The notes under the pieces are model-generated. The model saw only the letters and a list, made by a program, of their open reading frames with translations, made no database searches and was not told the DNA's origin. Of a stretch of 64,000 nucleotides of DNA, positions 34,822 through 43,573 are shown piece by piece. Each line of letters starts with the position of its first letter. Position 1 is the stretch's first letter. Made by a program: the position numbers and the translations under genes. The stretch comes from Nostoc sp. FACHB-280 (GTDB taxonomy: Bacteria; Cyanobacteriota; Cyanobacteriia; Cyanobacteriales; Nostocaceae): NCBI RefSeq assembly GCF_014697615.1, contig NZ_JACJSD010000018.1:62001-126000 (forward strand), in the 5' to 3' direction.

Positions 34822-35535
34822 ATGCCTGAAAATAATTCCCAAGCAAAGGGTGCAAATAAAATACGAATTATCACCAATGTTCTCACTACAGCAATCAAAC
34901 TCTGGTTAAGATCGCAAGTGAGTCATGTGTCCCAGTTAGAGGTGGATATTCAAGCGAGCGATCGCCAACTTCTCTCTGGTTGTATTCCTTGGGTTTCTAT
35001 TGCTGCAAGCAATGCAGTCTATCAAGGCCTCCATATTACACGAATTCAACTCGTTGCGGAGAACATTCAAATCAACATAGGCGCAGTACTTAAAGGCCAG
35101 CCCTTGCGACTGTTGGCAACAGTACCAGTGGTTGGCGAACTGATCGTAGATGAGACAGACCTCAACAGTTCTGTCTCATCAGAACTATTATCGACTGCTT
35201 TAAATGAAGTACTGGTTCAACTTGTACCAGAATACTGCCTACAATCCAAGCAAATGGCTTGGGAAAAAATTATCTTGGAGAATCATCGAGTAATTCTGGC
35301 TGCTATCCTAACACGTCCTAGTGACAATATACCTCTGGAAATATCTTTAAATTTAGATTTATTTGGTAATCAAGAATTACGGTTATCACAGATTCAAGTG
35401 ATAGAAAATGGTTCGCCACTAATTTTAAGTAACGAAAATTACAATTTAGATTTAGGTTCTGATGTCGAAATTCAAGAACTCAAACTGATCCCCTCTCAGT
35501 TAGTGTGTCGCGGGAAGATTAATGTGAATCCGTGA
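34822..35535 (+). CDS. DUF2993 (LmeA-type) lipid-binding-like protein
   Basis: A 237-residue protein of the DUF2993 family, related to actinobacterial LmeA, a phospholipid-binding cell-envelope protein. Typical traits are the cysteine/Gly turn LLSGCIPWVSIAASNAVYQG, LHITRIQLVAENIQINIGAV and the all-beta repeated pattern afterwards (EISLNLDLFGNQELRLSQIQ). There is no signal peptide, so it may act in the cytoplasm or at the membrane face, unlike LmeA. It is a single gene, divergent from the pseudouridine synthase. Confidence 0.75.
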   Translation: MPENNSQAKGANKIRIITNVLTTAIKLWLRSQVSHVSQLEVDIQASDRQLLSGCIPWVSIAASNAVYQGLHITRIQLVAENIQINIGAVLKGQPLRLLATVPVVGELIVDETDLNSSVSSELLSTALNEVLVQLVPEYCLQSKQMAWEKIILENHRVILAAILTRPSDNIPLEISLNLDLFGNQELRLSQIQVIENGSPLILSNENYNLDLGSDVEIQELKLIPSQLVCRGKINVNP

Positions 35536-35652
35536 GAATTGTGAAGTGGGGACAGAAGGGGGACAAGGGAGACAAGGGAGAAAAGACTTTTGACTTGTAT
35601 CAAAATAAAGTTCATATCAGCTTTTTTATCTTTTACTGTTACCTGTTACCTG

Positions 35653-36537
35653 TTACCTAATCAACGGCAATAACAATGTGACGAAGTAGTAAACTAATGG
35701 GGCTGTGAAGATATAGCTGTCGGTGCGGTCTAAAATGCCACCATGACCGGGGATCAGTTGTCCAGAGTCTTTCACCCCAGCATCGCGCTTCAGCATAGAT
35801 TCTGTTAAATCGCCTAACAGACTAGCAATGCCAATTAGTAAACCCAAAGCTATGCCTGTAAACAAAAATTGGGGTAACTGAAGATAATAGCAGCCTGCGA
35901 TCGCTACAGCCACACTACCAGCAATCCCAAATACTGCGCCTTCTACAGTTTTTTTCGGGCTAATATCTGACAAACGAGTTTTACCAAAGAATTTGCCAAA
36001 CACATAAGCGCCAATATCTGCCGCCCAAATACATAAAAACGCCAATATAGTAAATGTGAATCCTGGTGGTAAAGCAGCTAAATTTTTTTGGTCTAAAATT
36101 TCAGCCCAAGAATTCGGCCAGTAACCATTGAGGGGAATATTACTCACGGCTGCGCTACCAATGCCCCGTAGCCTTACCCAATAGCTTGACAGATAAGCTA
36201 CATAAAATAGTCCCATAATTGAAGCAGAAACATCAGCGATCGTCGCCATTTTGGGCTGAAATAGCAGGTAAAAACAAATCACAGTCCCACCCAGAGGTAA
36301 GACTGCATCTGCTAAACTGCCATCGACTGTACAGATAATTAGTAAGACTTGGCTGACAAAAATGGTGGTTTTTGTCGCCGGGATAATGCCTCTAGCCTTG
36401 ACTAAATTAAAATATTCCAGTTGCCCTAAAAAGATGCTGACGGCAATCGCAACGGTGAAGTACCAACCTCCTAAAAGGGTGGCTGCCAAAGCAAGGGCGA
36501 TCGCAATAATTCCACTAATAATTCGAGACCAAGGCAT
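35653..36537 (-). CDS. cdsA: Phosphatidate cytidylyltransferase (CDP-diglyceride synthase)
   Basis: CdsA makes CDP-diacylglycerol from phosphatidate and CTP, the precursor of phosphatidylglycerol. The 294-residue protein has about eight membrane segments and the C-terminal signature: ISPKKTVEGAVFGIAGS, then DLTESMLKRDAGVKDSGQLI and PGHGGILDRTDSYIF with the metal-binding Asp residues. It ends in KD-free LLLPLIR. A gap of 15 bases separates it from cbiT upstream on the same strand, so the two may be co-transcribed. Confidence 0.93.
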   Translation of the reverse strand: MPWSRIISGIIAIALALAATLLGGWYFTVAIAVSIFLGQLEYFNLVKARGIIPATKTTIFVSQVLLIICTVDGSLADAVLPLGGTVICFYLLFQPKMATIADVSASIMGLFYVAYLSSYWVRLRGIGSAAVSNIPLNGYWPNSWAEILDQKNLAALPPGFTFTILAFLCIWAADIGAYVFGKFFGKTRLSDISPKKTVEGAVFGIAGSVAVAIAGCYYLQLPQFLFTGIALGLLIGIASLLGDLTESMLKRDAGVKDSGQLIPGHGGILDRTDSYIFTAPLVYYFVTLLLPLIR

Positions 36538-36552
36538 AGAAGTATTTTAGAT

Positions 36553-37155
36553 TTAGTCTAGTTTCTCACCACTGAGGATAAAAATGGGATCAACTGCGGT
36601 AAAAGTCTGAGAAAAGCCTTTTGTCTCTAGACGATTGACAGCAGACTGAACAACTTCAATATTTACTGCGCGTAACTGAGAAAAGCTTTGAGAAATAGCA
36701 TACAGACTTTCTAGATTACCAGCTGTAGCCACAACGCGACCTGATGATGGCAAATAATCCCAGACAGTTCTTAAAATATCCTGAATATATCTTCCCCCTT
36801 CGATGCACACCCTGTGAGGTGCTGTCTTAATTTCATGCAAACATTCTGGGGCGCTACCTTCTATTACTTCCACATTTTTGACCTCAAAGCGATCGCAGTT
36901 ACGCTTAATTAAATTCGCCACTTCTTCATCTCGTTCTACGGCAATAATCTTGCCCTGGGGACACAGTAGCCCAATTTCTACAGGTATCGTCCCTGTACCT
37001 GCACCAATATCCCAAAATACAGAATCAGGTTTGAGGCGCAGTTGAGCAATCAACAACAGTCGCACTTCTCGTTGAGTAAAGGGAATTCCCGGCAAATTCT
37101 CAAATAATTCGTCGGGAATGCCAGGTGTAACGTAAGGCCAATGTTGGGTAGGCAT
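36553..37155 (-). CDS. cbiT: Precorrin-6Y C5,15-methyltransferase subunit CbiT
   Basis: CbiT methylates C15 and decarboxylates the acetate side chain of precorrin-7/cobalt-precorrin-7 in cobalamin synthesis. The 200-residue protein has the SAM-binding motif FWDIGAGTGTIPVEIGLLCP (about 47-66), acidic IIAVERDEEVANL, and GRVVATAGNLESLYAI. The start MPTQHWPYVTPGIPDELFE and the following GIPFTQREVRLL are characteristic of CbiT. No other cobalamin gene is in the window, as usual for scattered cyanobacterial cob genes. Confidence 0.9.
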   Translation of the reverse strand: MPTQHWPYVTPGIPDELFENLPGIPFTQREVRLLLIAQLRLKPDSVFWDIGAGTGTIPVEIGLLCPQGKIIAVERDEEVANLIKRNCDRFEVKNVEVIEGSAPECLHEIKTAPHRVCIEGGRYIQDILRTVWDYLPSSGRVVATAGNLESLYAISQSFSQLRAVNIEVVQSAVNRLETKGFSQTFTAVDPIFILSGEKLD

Positions 37156-37249
37156 ATTAAAGATATTTTTATACTAAAGATACTCGCTTGTTAAATTTAG
37201 ACAAGTTATACGCTATCGAGAGTTTGGCAACGTAGCATCATCAGCAATT

Positions 37250-38728
37250 ATGATAACTGAGCAAATATTAGGCGGTCGCTACGAAATTCAACAGCAATTA
37301 GGCAAAAAGGCAGGGCGGCGGACTTTTGTCGCTCGTGATTTAACAACTCAAGAATTAGTCATCATTAAGTTACTCTCATTTAATAGTGACTTTGAATGGG
37401 ATGATCTCAAGTTATTTGAGCGTGAAGCCGAAACGTTAAAATCTTTATCACATCCTGCTATCCCTCGGTATTTAGACTATTTTGAGGTAAATTCACCAAC
37501 TATCAAAGGCTTTGCTCTGGTACAAACTTATATCCCAGCCCAAACTTTAGAGCAGTGTTTACAATCGGGGCGGAGTTTTACAGAAGTTGAAGTTAAACAG
37601 ATAGCCACAGCAATTTTAGAAATTTTGATTTACCTACACGGTTTAAATCCACCTGTGATCCACCGTGATCTTAAGCCTAGCAATATTTTATTGGGCGATC
37701 GCTCTGGTAATAGTGTCGGTCAAGTCTATTTAGTCGATTTTGGTTCTGTGCAAACAGTCTTGGCCACTGAAGGGGGAACGCGGACTGTAGTTGGTACTTA
37801 CGGTTATATGCCACCAGAACAATTTGGTGGACGCACAGTACCCGCATCTGATTTATACAGTTTAGGCGCAACTTTAATTTATTTAGTTACAGGTACTCAC
37901 CCGGCTGATTTACCCCAAAAAGATTTGCAAATTCAATTTGATAATGCTGTTCATCTGAGTTCGGGTTTGACGCAGTGGTTACAGTGGATGACTGAACCAA
38001 GTTTAGACAGGCGCTTGAGTTCGGCAAATGCAGCACTGGCAGCTTTGGAACATCCACAACTTTTACAAAAACTCCAACCAGCAGAAATTAACTTGTCAGA
38101 CTGGATTAGAGGTCATTGGTATTGGGATGGAAATAATTGGGTTTCTAATAATCTAGATGTTGACATTTCCAAACCTGCTGGCAGCAAAATTCAACTCACA
38201 AAAAATGGGGATGCACTAGAAATTACAATTCCGTCAAAGGGTTTTGATATATCAATCCTATATGGCGCTGGATTTGCGATCGCGTGGAATTGTTTTACTT
38301 TATTTTGGACTATTACCGTTATGATTTCAGCTTTTCCGGTTGGGATTCTCGTTGCTCTTTTTTCCATACCTTTTTGGAGTGGTGGCTTGGCAATGATTTG
38401 GGGCATACTATTTGATTTATTTGGCAGTCTACGATTACGAATAGATAACAACCAATTCAGCTTAAAGCGGCATTTGTTTGGCTTTACATTTAATCGTCCG
38501 CAAGCATCGCCCAGAGACAAGATCAACCATTTAGTTTACATTCCTGAGCATTTTACGAAAAACCAAGAAGGTATTCGCAAGCTAGTTCCAGCACAACTAG
38601 ATATTTGGGTTGGTAGAGAAAAATACAGCCTTGGTGGTTACACAGGTATAACTTTATCAGCAGTAGAGATAGAATGGTTAGCTCATGAATTAAGCGATTG
38701 GTCAAGTATCCCCATTACCCAAGACTAA
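37250..38728 (+). CDS. Serine/threonine protein kinase with C-terminal membrane region
   Basis: A Hanks-type kinase (about 1-270). Seen: the ATP lysine in LVIIKLL, catalytic loop VIHRDLKPSNILLGD, Mg-binding VDFGSVQTV, activation segment ending YGYMPPEQFGG and the SDLYSLGATLIYLVTG helix. The Gly-rich loop is atypical (LGKKAGRRTFVARD) with fewer glycines. Residues about 330-390 hold two membrane segments, then a 100-residue soluble tail with IWVGREKYSLGGYTGIT, a layout that recurs in cyanobacterial orphan kinases. It is divergent from cbiT. Substrates unknown; the tail may sense the membrane or cell state. Confidence 0.88.
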   Translation: MITEQILGGRYEIQQQLGKKAGRRTFVARDLTTQELVIIKLLSFNSDFEWDDLKLFEREAETLKSLSHPAIPRYLDYFEVNSPTIKGFALVQTYIPAQTLEQCLQSGRSFTEVEVKQIATAILEILIYLHGLNPPVIHRDLKPSNILLGDRSGNSVGQVYLVDFGSVQTVLATEGGTRTVVGTYGYMPPEQFGGRTVPASDLYSLGATLIYLVTGTHPADLPQKDLQIQFDNAVHLSSGLTQWLQWMTEPSLDRRLSSANAALAALEHPQLLQKLQPAEINLSDWIRGHWYWDGNNWVSNNLDVDISKPAGSKIQLTKNGDALEITIPSKGFDISILYGAGFAIAWNCFTLFWTITVMISAFPVGILVALFSIPFWSGGLAMIWGILFDLFGSLRLRIDNNQFSLKRHLFGFTFNRPQASPRDKINHLVYIPEHFTKNQEGIRKLVPAQLDIWVGREKYSLGGYTGITLSAVEIEWLAHELSDWSSIPITQD

Positions 38729-38805
38729 GCAAGATAGTTTTAGAAATAGCTTGTACAACATCGGTTTATAGTTGACTACAGAAGCTTGAGAGAGAGGAAA
38801 CTTGT

Positions 38806-38979
38806 ATGTTTGGACTGGGATGGCCAGAGGTGGGTATCATTGCCATAGTCGCACTGCTGATTTTTGGCCCGAAAAAAATTCCTGAACTGGGAAATGCACT
38901 GGGCAAGACTTTACGAGGTTTTAAAGAAGAATTGAATACTAGCAATGATGAAAAGAATTCGGAAAAAGAACAGGAATAA
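38806..38979 (+). CDS. tatA: Sec-independent protein translocase TatA/E-type, short
   Basis: A 57-residue protein: MFGLGWPEVGIIAIVALLIF is one membrane segment, followed by GPKKIPELGNALGKTLRGFK, the Phe-Gly and amphipathic helix of TatA, and an acidic tail. It would form the translocation pore of the twin-arginine system. The acidic N-terminal residue (Glu8) typical of TatA/TatE is present, whereas TatB has a longer C-terminus. AGAGAGGAAA lies before the ATG. It follows the kinase gene by 77 bases on the same strand; tatC is not here. Confidence 0.9.
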   Translation: MFGLGWPEVGIIAIVALLIFGPKKIPELGNALGKTLRGFKEELNTSNDEKNSEKEQE

Positions 38980-39056
38980 GAGATAGGTTACAGGTTACAA
39001 GGTTACAGGCTTGTTTTGATTGCCAAACAGCCCTGACGCTGTTGAGGTGAAAATAT

Positions 39057-39081
39057 AAAGGCGCGAAGTTTTCGCGCCTTT
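39057..39081. terminator. Bidirectional terminator between tatA and cphA
   Basis: A perfect 11-bp stem AAAGGCGCGAA/TTCGCGCCTTT with a 3-base loop, A/T tracts on both sides, in the gap between the plus-strand tatA stop and the minus-strand cphA stop. Confidence 0.8.
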
Positions 39082-39191
39082 ACTAATGAAAAATCCTAAA
39101 TTGTATTTACAGCAGGGTACAGGTGAGTGAGGGACAAATTTTCAGAAAAAAGCGTATGTTAAAGAACTTTTAACCTGATACCTGTTCCCTG

Positions 39192-41897
39192 CTATAAAAG
39201 TGTGTTGATCACTGAGGAAGGGGACACCCCATTTTGATTTTCTGCGGCGGTTGTGGGAGTGTTTTGTAGAGGCACTTCTTCTTTAACTAGACCACGCACT
39301 TTAATTAACTTAATCGCGCGGCTCACACTCTCTGGCAAAATTACCACAAGGCCGTTTTCAGGAGCCATATCCAAACCTTTGTTAATAGCTTGGGTTTCGT
39401 CCATAATGACTTCGCAACGGGCATCGGGTTTCACTTGTTTAATCCCCTTCATAATCAATTGCGAAGCTGATCCCCGTGGTCTACCGCGTGTGTCATCATC
39501 TTCTTTAACGATGATGTAGTCGAAAATATCTGCGGCTAGTTTACCTAAAGTAACAAAGTCTTCGTCGCGGCGATCGCCAGGGCCACCAACTACACCAACC
39601 CTTTGTCCAGTATTCCAGTTACGCACAAATGCACCAACAGCTTCGTAACTGGCTGGGTTATGGGCATAATCTACTAAGGCGTGGAAGGTTCCTAAGTTAA
39701 ATAAGTTCATTCTGCCAGGGGTTTGACTGACAGAAGCACGGAATGTCTTTAACCCAGCGCGAATTTGTTCAATGGTGACGTTCTGCACAAAGGCTGCCAA
39801 ACTCGCAGCTAAGGCGTTAGCAATCATAAACGGCGCACGTCCACCCATTGTCAACGGGATTTGTTCTGCCCTTTCGATGCGATGTGTCCAATCGCCCTTG
39901 ACAATTGATAGATAGCCATTTTCGTAGACTGCGGCGACTCCTCCTTGTTGAATGTGCTTGCGGACTAATTCTGAGTCCGGGTTCATGGTGAAGTAAGCAA
40001 TGTTTGCCTTGGTTTTTTCTGCCATTGCAGCCACACGGCGATCGTCGGCATTCAAGACAGCATAGCCATCCGGATATACAGCTTCAGCAACTACACTCTT
40101 GAGGTTAGCTAATTGATCAATGGTATCAATATCACCAATCCCTAAATGATCAGCAGCCACGTTCAACACTACACCCACGTTTGCCGCTTCAAATCCTAAG
40201 CCGGAACGTAAAATTCCACCACGGGCGCTTTCTAATACAGCTACTTCTACAGTTGGGTCTTGCAGAATCAGGTGGGCGCTTTGCGGGCCTGTGTTATCTC
40301 CTGCCTCTACTAAGTAATCTCCGATGTAAGTTCCATCTGTAGTTGTGTAACCTACTACCTTACCCGTTTGTTTATAAATATGTGCCAGCAGTCGGGTCGT
40401 GGTGGTTTTACCATTTGTACCTGTGATGCTGAGGATGGGAATCTGGTTGGATTGTTCGTTGGGGAACAGCATATCAATCACTGCACCAGCAACGTTGCGG
40501 GGAATGCCCACACTGGGGGCAACGTGCATCCGAAAACCAGGAGCGGCGTTGACTTCCACAATCACCCCATCAACTTCGCGCAAGGGGCGGCTAATATCTG
40601 TGGTGACGATATCTAAGCCAGCGACATCTAAACCGATAGTCTTGACAACCCTTTGAGCAATCCAAATGTTTTCCGGGTGGATTTCATCAGTCCGGTCTAC
40701 GGCAATGCCACCTGTACTGAGGTTAGCGGTTGCTCGTAGGTAACAAATTGTGCCTTTGGGTAAGACGCTGTTGAGGGTATAACCTTGGCGTTCTAGTAGC
40801 TGGTAGCTAGTGCGGTCAAGTTCAATCTTGGTGAGAACTTTGTCATGTCCTTCGCCACGATTGGGATCTTTGTTGGTTTCTTCAATTAATTCGGCGATCG
40901 TGGATCTACCATCACCAACAACATGAGCAGGTACACGTTCAGCTACGGCTACTACTTTGCCATCTACCACAAGTACCCGATGATCGCGCCCAACGTAATA
41001 CCGCTCAACAATAATTGACCGAGAAACTTGTCTAGCTGCTTCGTAGGCTGCTTCTGCTTCTTCCCAGTTTCTAATATCAATGGTGATGCCGCGTCCATGA
41101 TTGCCGTCTAGTGGCTTAATCACGATGGGATAGCCACCAACGTATTCAATCGCTTCTTCCAAATCATCCAAAAAGTTAATCACAGTACCTCTGGGTACTG
41201 GGACACCAGCTGCGGCTAAGATGCGTTTTGTCGCTTCCTTATCACAAGCTAGTTCTACTCCCAGGATGCCGGTTTTATCCGTCATTGTGGCTTGCATTCG
41301 CTTTTGGTTCACGCCATAACCTAGCTGAATCAAAAAGCGTGCGCCTAGCTGCATCCAGGGAATGCCTCTTTTTTCTGCTTCTTTAACAATTGCTTCTGTA
41401 GAGGGGCCTAAAGAAGCGTCACGCCAGAAGTCTTTCAGGTCTTGGATATCTTGTTCTAGTTCTGCCTTGGGATAGCGGCCGCGATCGACAATGCTTTGGC
41501 ACAGCCTAACTGCGGCTCTGCCGGCATAGCGTCCTGCTTCCTCGTTCAGGTATTCTATGACTACCTGATAAACTCCGGGGGTTGATGTTTCGCGGGTGCG
41601 GCCGAAGCCGACGTGCATTCCAGCTAGTTCTTGGAGTTCTAAGGCTACGTGTTCCACAATGTGGCCCATCATAGTACCTTCTCGTACCCGCATTAGAAAA
41701 CCACCATGACAGCCAGGCGAACAATAATGACCCTCCAGACTTGGCAGCGCCTCAACTAATCCTTCATAAAATCCAGGGATTTCATTTGAGGGCGTCTCGG
41801 CAAGGTTCTCTAAATCGAGGCGCATGACGATCAGTTTGTGGCGTCGAATGCTCCAGTAGTTTGGGCCGCGTAAGGTCTGGATCTTGAGGATTCTCAT
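39192..41897 (-). CDS. cphA: Cyanophycin synthetase
   Basis: CphA builds the nitrogen reserve multi-L-arginyl-poly-L-aspartate. From the ATG at 41897 (MRILKIQTLRGPNYWSIRRH) the protein has 901 residues, the normal length for the family; a longer frame to 41927 adds ten unlikely residues. Domains in order: N-terminal CphA-specific region (about 1-160), an ATP-grasp domain (VGGYPIVIKPLDGNHGRGI; VVEVNAAPGFRMH) for arginine or aspartate ligation, and a Mur-ligase-like domain with the P-loop GTNGKTTTTRLLAHI. It follows cphB on the same strand after a 172-base gap; cphB-cphA operons are typical of Nostocales. No promoter motif between them is evident. Confidence 0.97.
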   Translation of the reverse strand: MRILKIQTLRGPNYWSIRRHKLIVMRLDLENLAETPSNEIPGFYEGLVEALPSLEGHYCSPGCHGGFLMRVREGTMMGHIVEHVALELQELAGMHVGFGRTRETSTPGVYQVVIEYLNEEAGRYAGRAAVRLCQSIVDRGRYPKAELEQDIQDLKDFWRDASLGPSTEAIVKEAEKRGIPWMQLGARFLIQLGYGVNQKRMQATMTDKTGILGVELACDKEATKRILAAAGVPVPRGTVINFLDDLEEAIEYVGGYPIVIKPLDGNHGRGITIDIRNWEEAEAAYEAARQVSRSIIVERYYVGRDHRVLVVDGKVVAVAERVPAHVVGDGRSTIAELIEETNKDPNRGEGHDKVLTKIELDRTSYQLLERQGYTLNSVLPKGTICYLRATANLSTGGIAVDRTDEIHPENIWIAQRVVKTIGLDVAGLDIVTTDISRPLREVDGVIVEVNAAPGFRMHVAPSVGIPRNVAGAVIDMLFPNEQSNQIPILSITGTNGKTTTTRLLAHIYKQTGKVVGYTTTDGTYIGDYLVEAGDNTGPQSAHLILQDPTVEVAVLESARGGILRSGLGFEAANVGVVLNVAADHLGIGDIDTIDQLANLKSVVAEAVYPDGYAVLNADDRRVAAMAEKTKANIAYFTMNPDSELVRKHIQQGGVAAVYENGYLSIVKGDWTHRIERAEQIPLTMGGRAPFMIANALAASLAAFVQNVTIEQIRAGLKTFRASVSQTPGRMNLFNLGTFHALVDYAHNPASYEAVGAFVRNWNTGQRVGVVGGPGDRRDEDFVTLGKLAADIFDYIIVKEDDDTRGRPRGSASQLIMKGIKQVKPDARCEVIMDETQAINKGLDMAPENGLVVILPESVSRAIKLIKVRGLVKEEVPLQNTPTTAAENQNGVSPSSVINTLL

Positions 41898-42069
41898 GGG
41901 AATAGGTAGATGGAGATTCGGAACCAAAATTCTAGTTTCTTACTGGATTTGATCGCTAAACTGTTCATGGTAAACAGTTTTTTCTGTTTACATGGTATTC
42001 TGTGGATTTTTTCTACTGCCATAAATAAACAGATGATCAACTCACTGTAACCTCGGATACTCTATCCCG

Positions 42070-42933
42070 TCAGCTGGAGATCCGGTGTACCGCAGGCAAT
42101 ACAGTCCGCTGGTACAAGTGGAAGCGATCGCCATAGCTGAGGATATGCAGACGTAAGTTATGCAACGTCAATGGTTCATTTGCACCAACGTGAGGTTCAT
42201 TGGTGTGGGTAAGTTCAGTGGGGTCAACAATGGTCACACTGCCTTTGCCCATAACTTGTAACCAACCATCGCGTTCAAATACAGCACAGGTATCTTCATC
42301 GATACCAATTCCCAGTCGGTCTGGATGAGAGGCGATCGCACTAATCAGACGACCCATACGATTACGGTTGTGGAAGTGTTGATCAACAATCACTTCAGGG
42401 ATAAATCCCAAACCCGTCGCCATATCGACTAAAGAGCGATTGGGCGTTTCACCACTACCACCACCAGCTATCATGTGATGCCCCATTACGGCTGCACCAG
42501 CACTAGTGCCTGCTAAGGTTAACTGTCCCCCTCTCACCCGCTGCCGGATAATTTCCATCGCTGGTGTATCTGCCAACACGCCACAAAGGCGCAATTGGTC
42601 TCCTCCTGTCAGAAATACCCCGCTACACGCCTCTAGAGATGCCTTAACCTGGGAGGATTCACATTGTTCCCGCTCACGAATATCTAAAATTTCAACTTTT
42701 TCAGCACCCATCTCCTCAAAAATGCGAATGTACCGACCACCGATAATAGCGGGTTCGCGGGAGGCTGATGGAACAATTGTAATATAAGCCTTATTAGCAC
42801 CGGCACGGCCGAAAAAAGTTCTTAGGATTTCGCGCCCATGAACTTTATCTTCAGCGCCTCCGATGACCATAACAGCGGTTTTAGTTGCTTGGGGTGTCCT
42901 CATTTCCAGCGATTTAGCTTTTAATTGCTGCAT
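42070..42933 (-). CDS. cphB: Cyanophycinase
   Basis: CphB is the serine-type exopeptidase that degrades cyanophycin to beta-Asp-Arg. The chosen start ATG at 42933 (MQQLKAKSLEMRTPQ) follows AGGAGAG at 5 bases, which decides it, and gives 287 residues; an in-frame extension to 43119 runs through a tandem repeat. Recognisable parts: VMVIGGAEDKVHG, SGVFLTGGDQLRLCG, the nucleophile motif LAGTSAGAAVMGH (Ser near 144), VDQHFHNRNRMGRLI and GIGIDEDTCAVFERDG. It precedes cphA. A 44-bp tandem duplication lies just upstream (42963-43050) and may contain regulatory sites. Confidence 0.95.
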   Translation of the reverse strand: MQQLKAKSLEMRTPQATKTAVMVIGGAEDKVHGREILRTFFGRAGANKAYITIVPSASREPAIIGGRYIRIFEEMGAEKVEILDIREREQCESSQVKASLEACSGVFLTGGDQLRLCGVLADTPAMEIIRQRVRGGQLTLAGTSAGAAVMGHHMIAGGGSGETPNRSLVDMATGLGFIPEVIVDQHFHNRNRMGRLISAIASHPDRLGIGIDEDTCAVFERDGWLQVMGKGSVTIVDPTELTHTNEPHVGANEPLTLHNLRLHILSYGDRFHLYQRTVLPAVHRISS

Positions 42934-42962
42934 TTTGTCTCTCCTGTCAACAACTTCAGGAA

Positions 42963-43050
42963 CCATTGCTTGGGACGGGTTTTCCGGTATATAGCAAATG
43001 GCATGGCCATTACTTGGGACGGGTTTCCTGGCTGGTAGCGAATGGTATGT
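42963..43050. repeat. 44-bp tandem duplication upstream of cphB
   Basis: Two imperfect copies, 42963-43006 and 43007-43050, both reading CCATT(G/A)CTTGGGACGGGTTT, followed by an AGCAAATGGCATG or AGCGAATGGTATG core. They lie 30-117 bases before the cphB start, in the promoter or leader. GTAGCGAATGGTAT in the second copy resembles an NtcA box but misses the last base. Confidence 0.6.
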
Positions 43051-43573
43051 GAATTTAACAAGGTTCAGTATCCATTTTGCTTTCTTAAGAGGACACTTTT
43101 TGGAAGTTGCAAGGGGCAATTTCTGCCAACTTGGCTTCTTGCTTGAGCCACATAAAGTTGTGATTTTTTATGTGTCTCTTGCCTTTGTTCAAAGCCAGCG
43201 CCTTGTTGTTTCCCTGTCCACAGTTCCAGACTGGCAGAATATTGTTTCGGAGCTAGGGTTCCTGGAAGAATTGGGGAACTCATTTTCCTTTCTGGGATTG
43301 GGTGTGAGCAGGTCTGAACACGCTGTTTTGTGGTCTGGCTCGATAAATCCTGGAAGTTGTTAACTTTGGTCAGATTATTAATTTAAATGTAGTTGTGACA
43401 ATATTTAAACATAAATTAAGTAATTAGAAAAACTTTGGTTGCCACTAAAAATCAATAGTTCTAGTACTTTTAGATACTATTGATTAAGCTTATCTGTAGT
43501 TGTAACCTACATTTGCTTCTTGTGTTTACTAGACATTCAATTTTAAGATTAGTGTTCTTGAATACGAATTACT
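43051..43573. other. Gene-free region between cphB and trmD
   Basis: The region between the divergent cphB and trmD genes. A plus-strand open frame exists (42998-43363), but its codon composition and the repeat at its start speak against a gene. The 200 bases before trmD are AT-rich and hold its likely promoter. Confidence 0.45.

Noticed and set aside
43030-43045. NtcA box in the second copy of the cphB duplication
   Set aside because: GTAGCGAATGGTAT misses the final C of TAC, and the first copy does not fit at all.
42998-43363. 121-residue plus-strand open frame between cphB and trmD
   Set aside because: It starts inside the 44-bp tandem duplication, runs antisense to the cphB leader, has no ribosome binding site and resembles no protein family.
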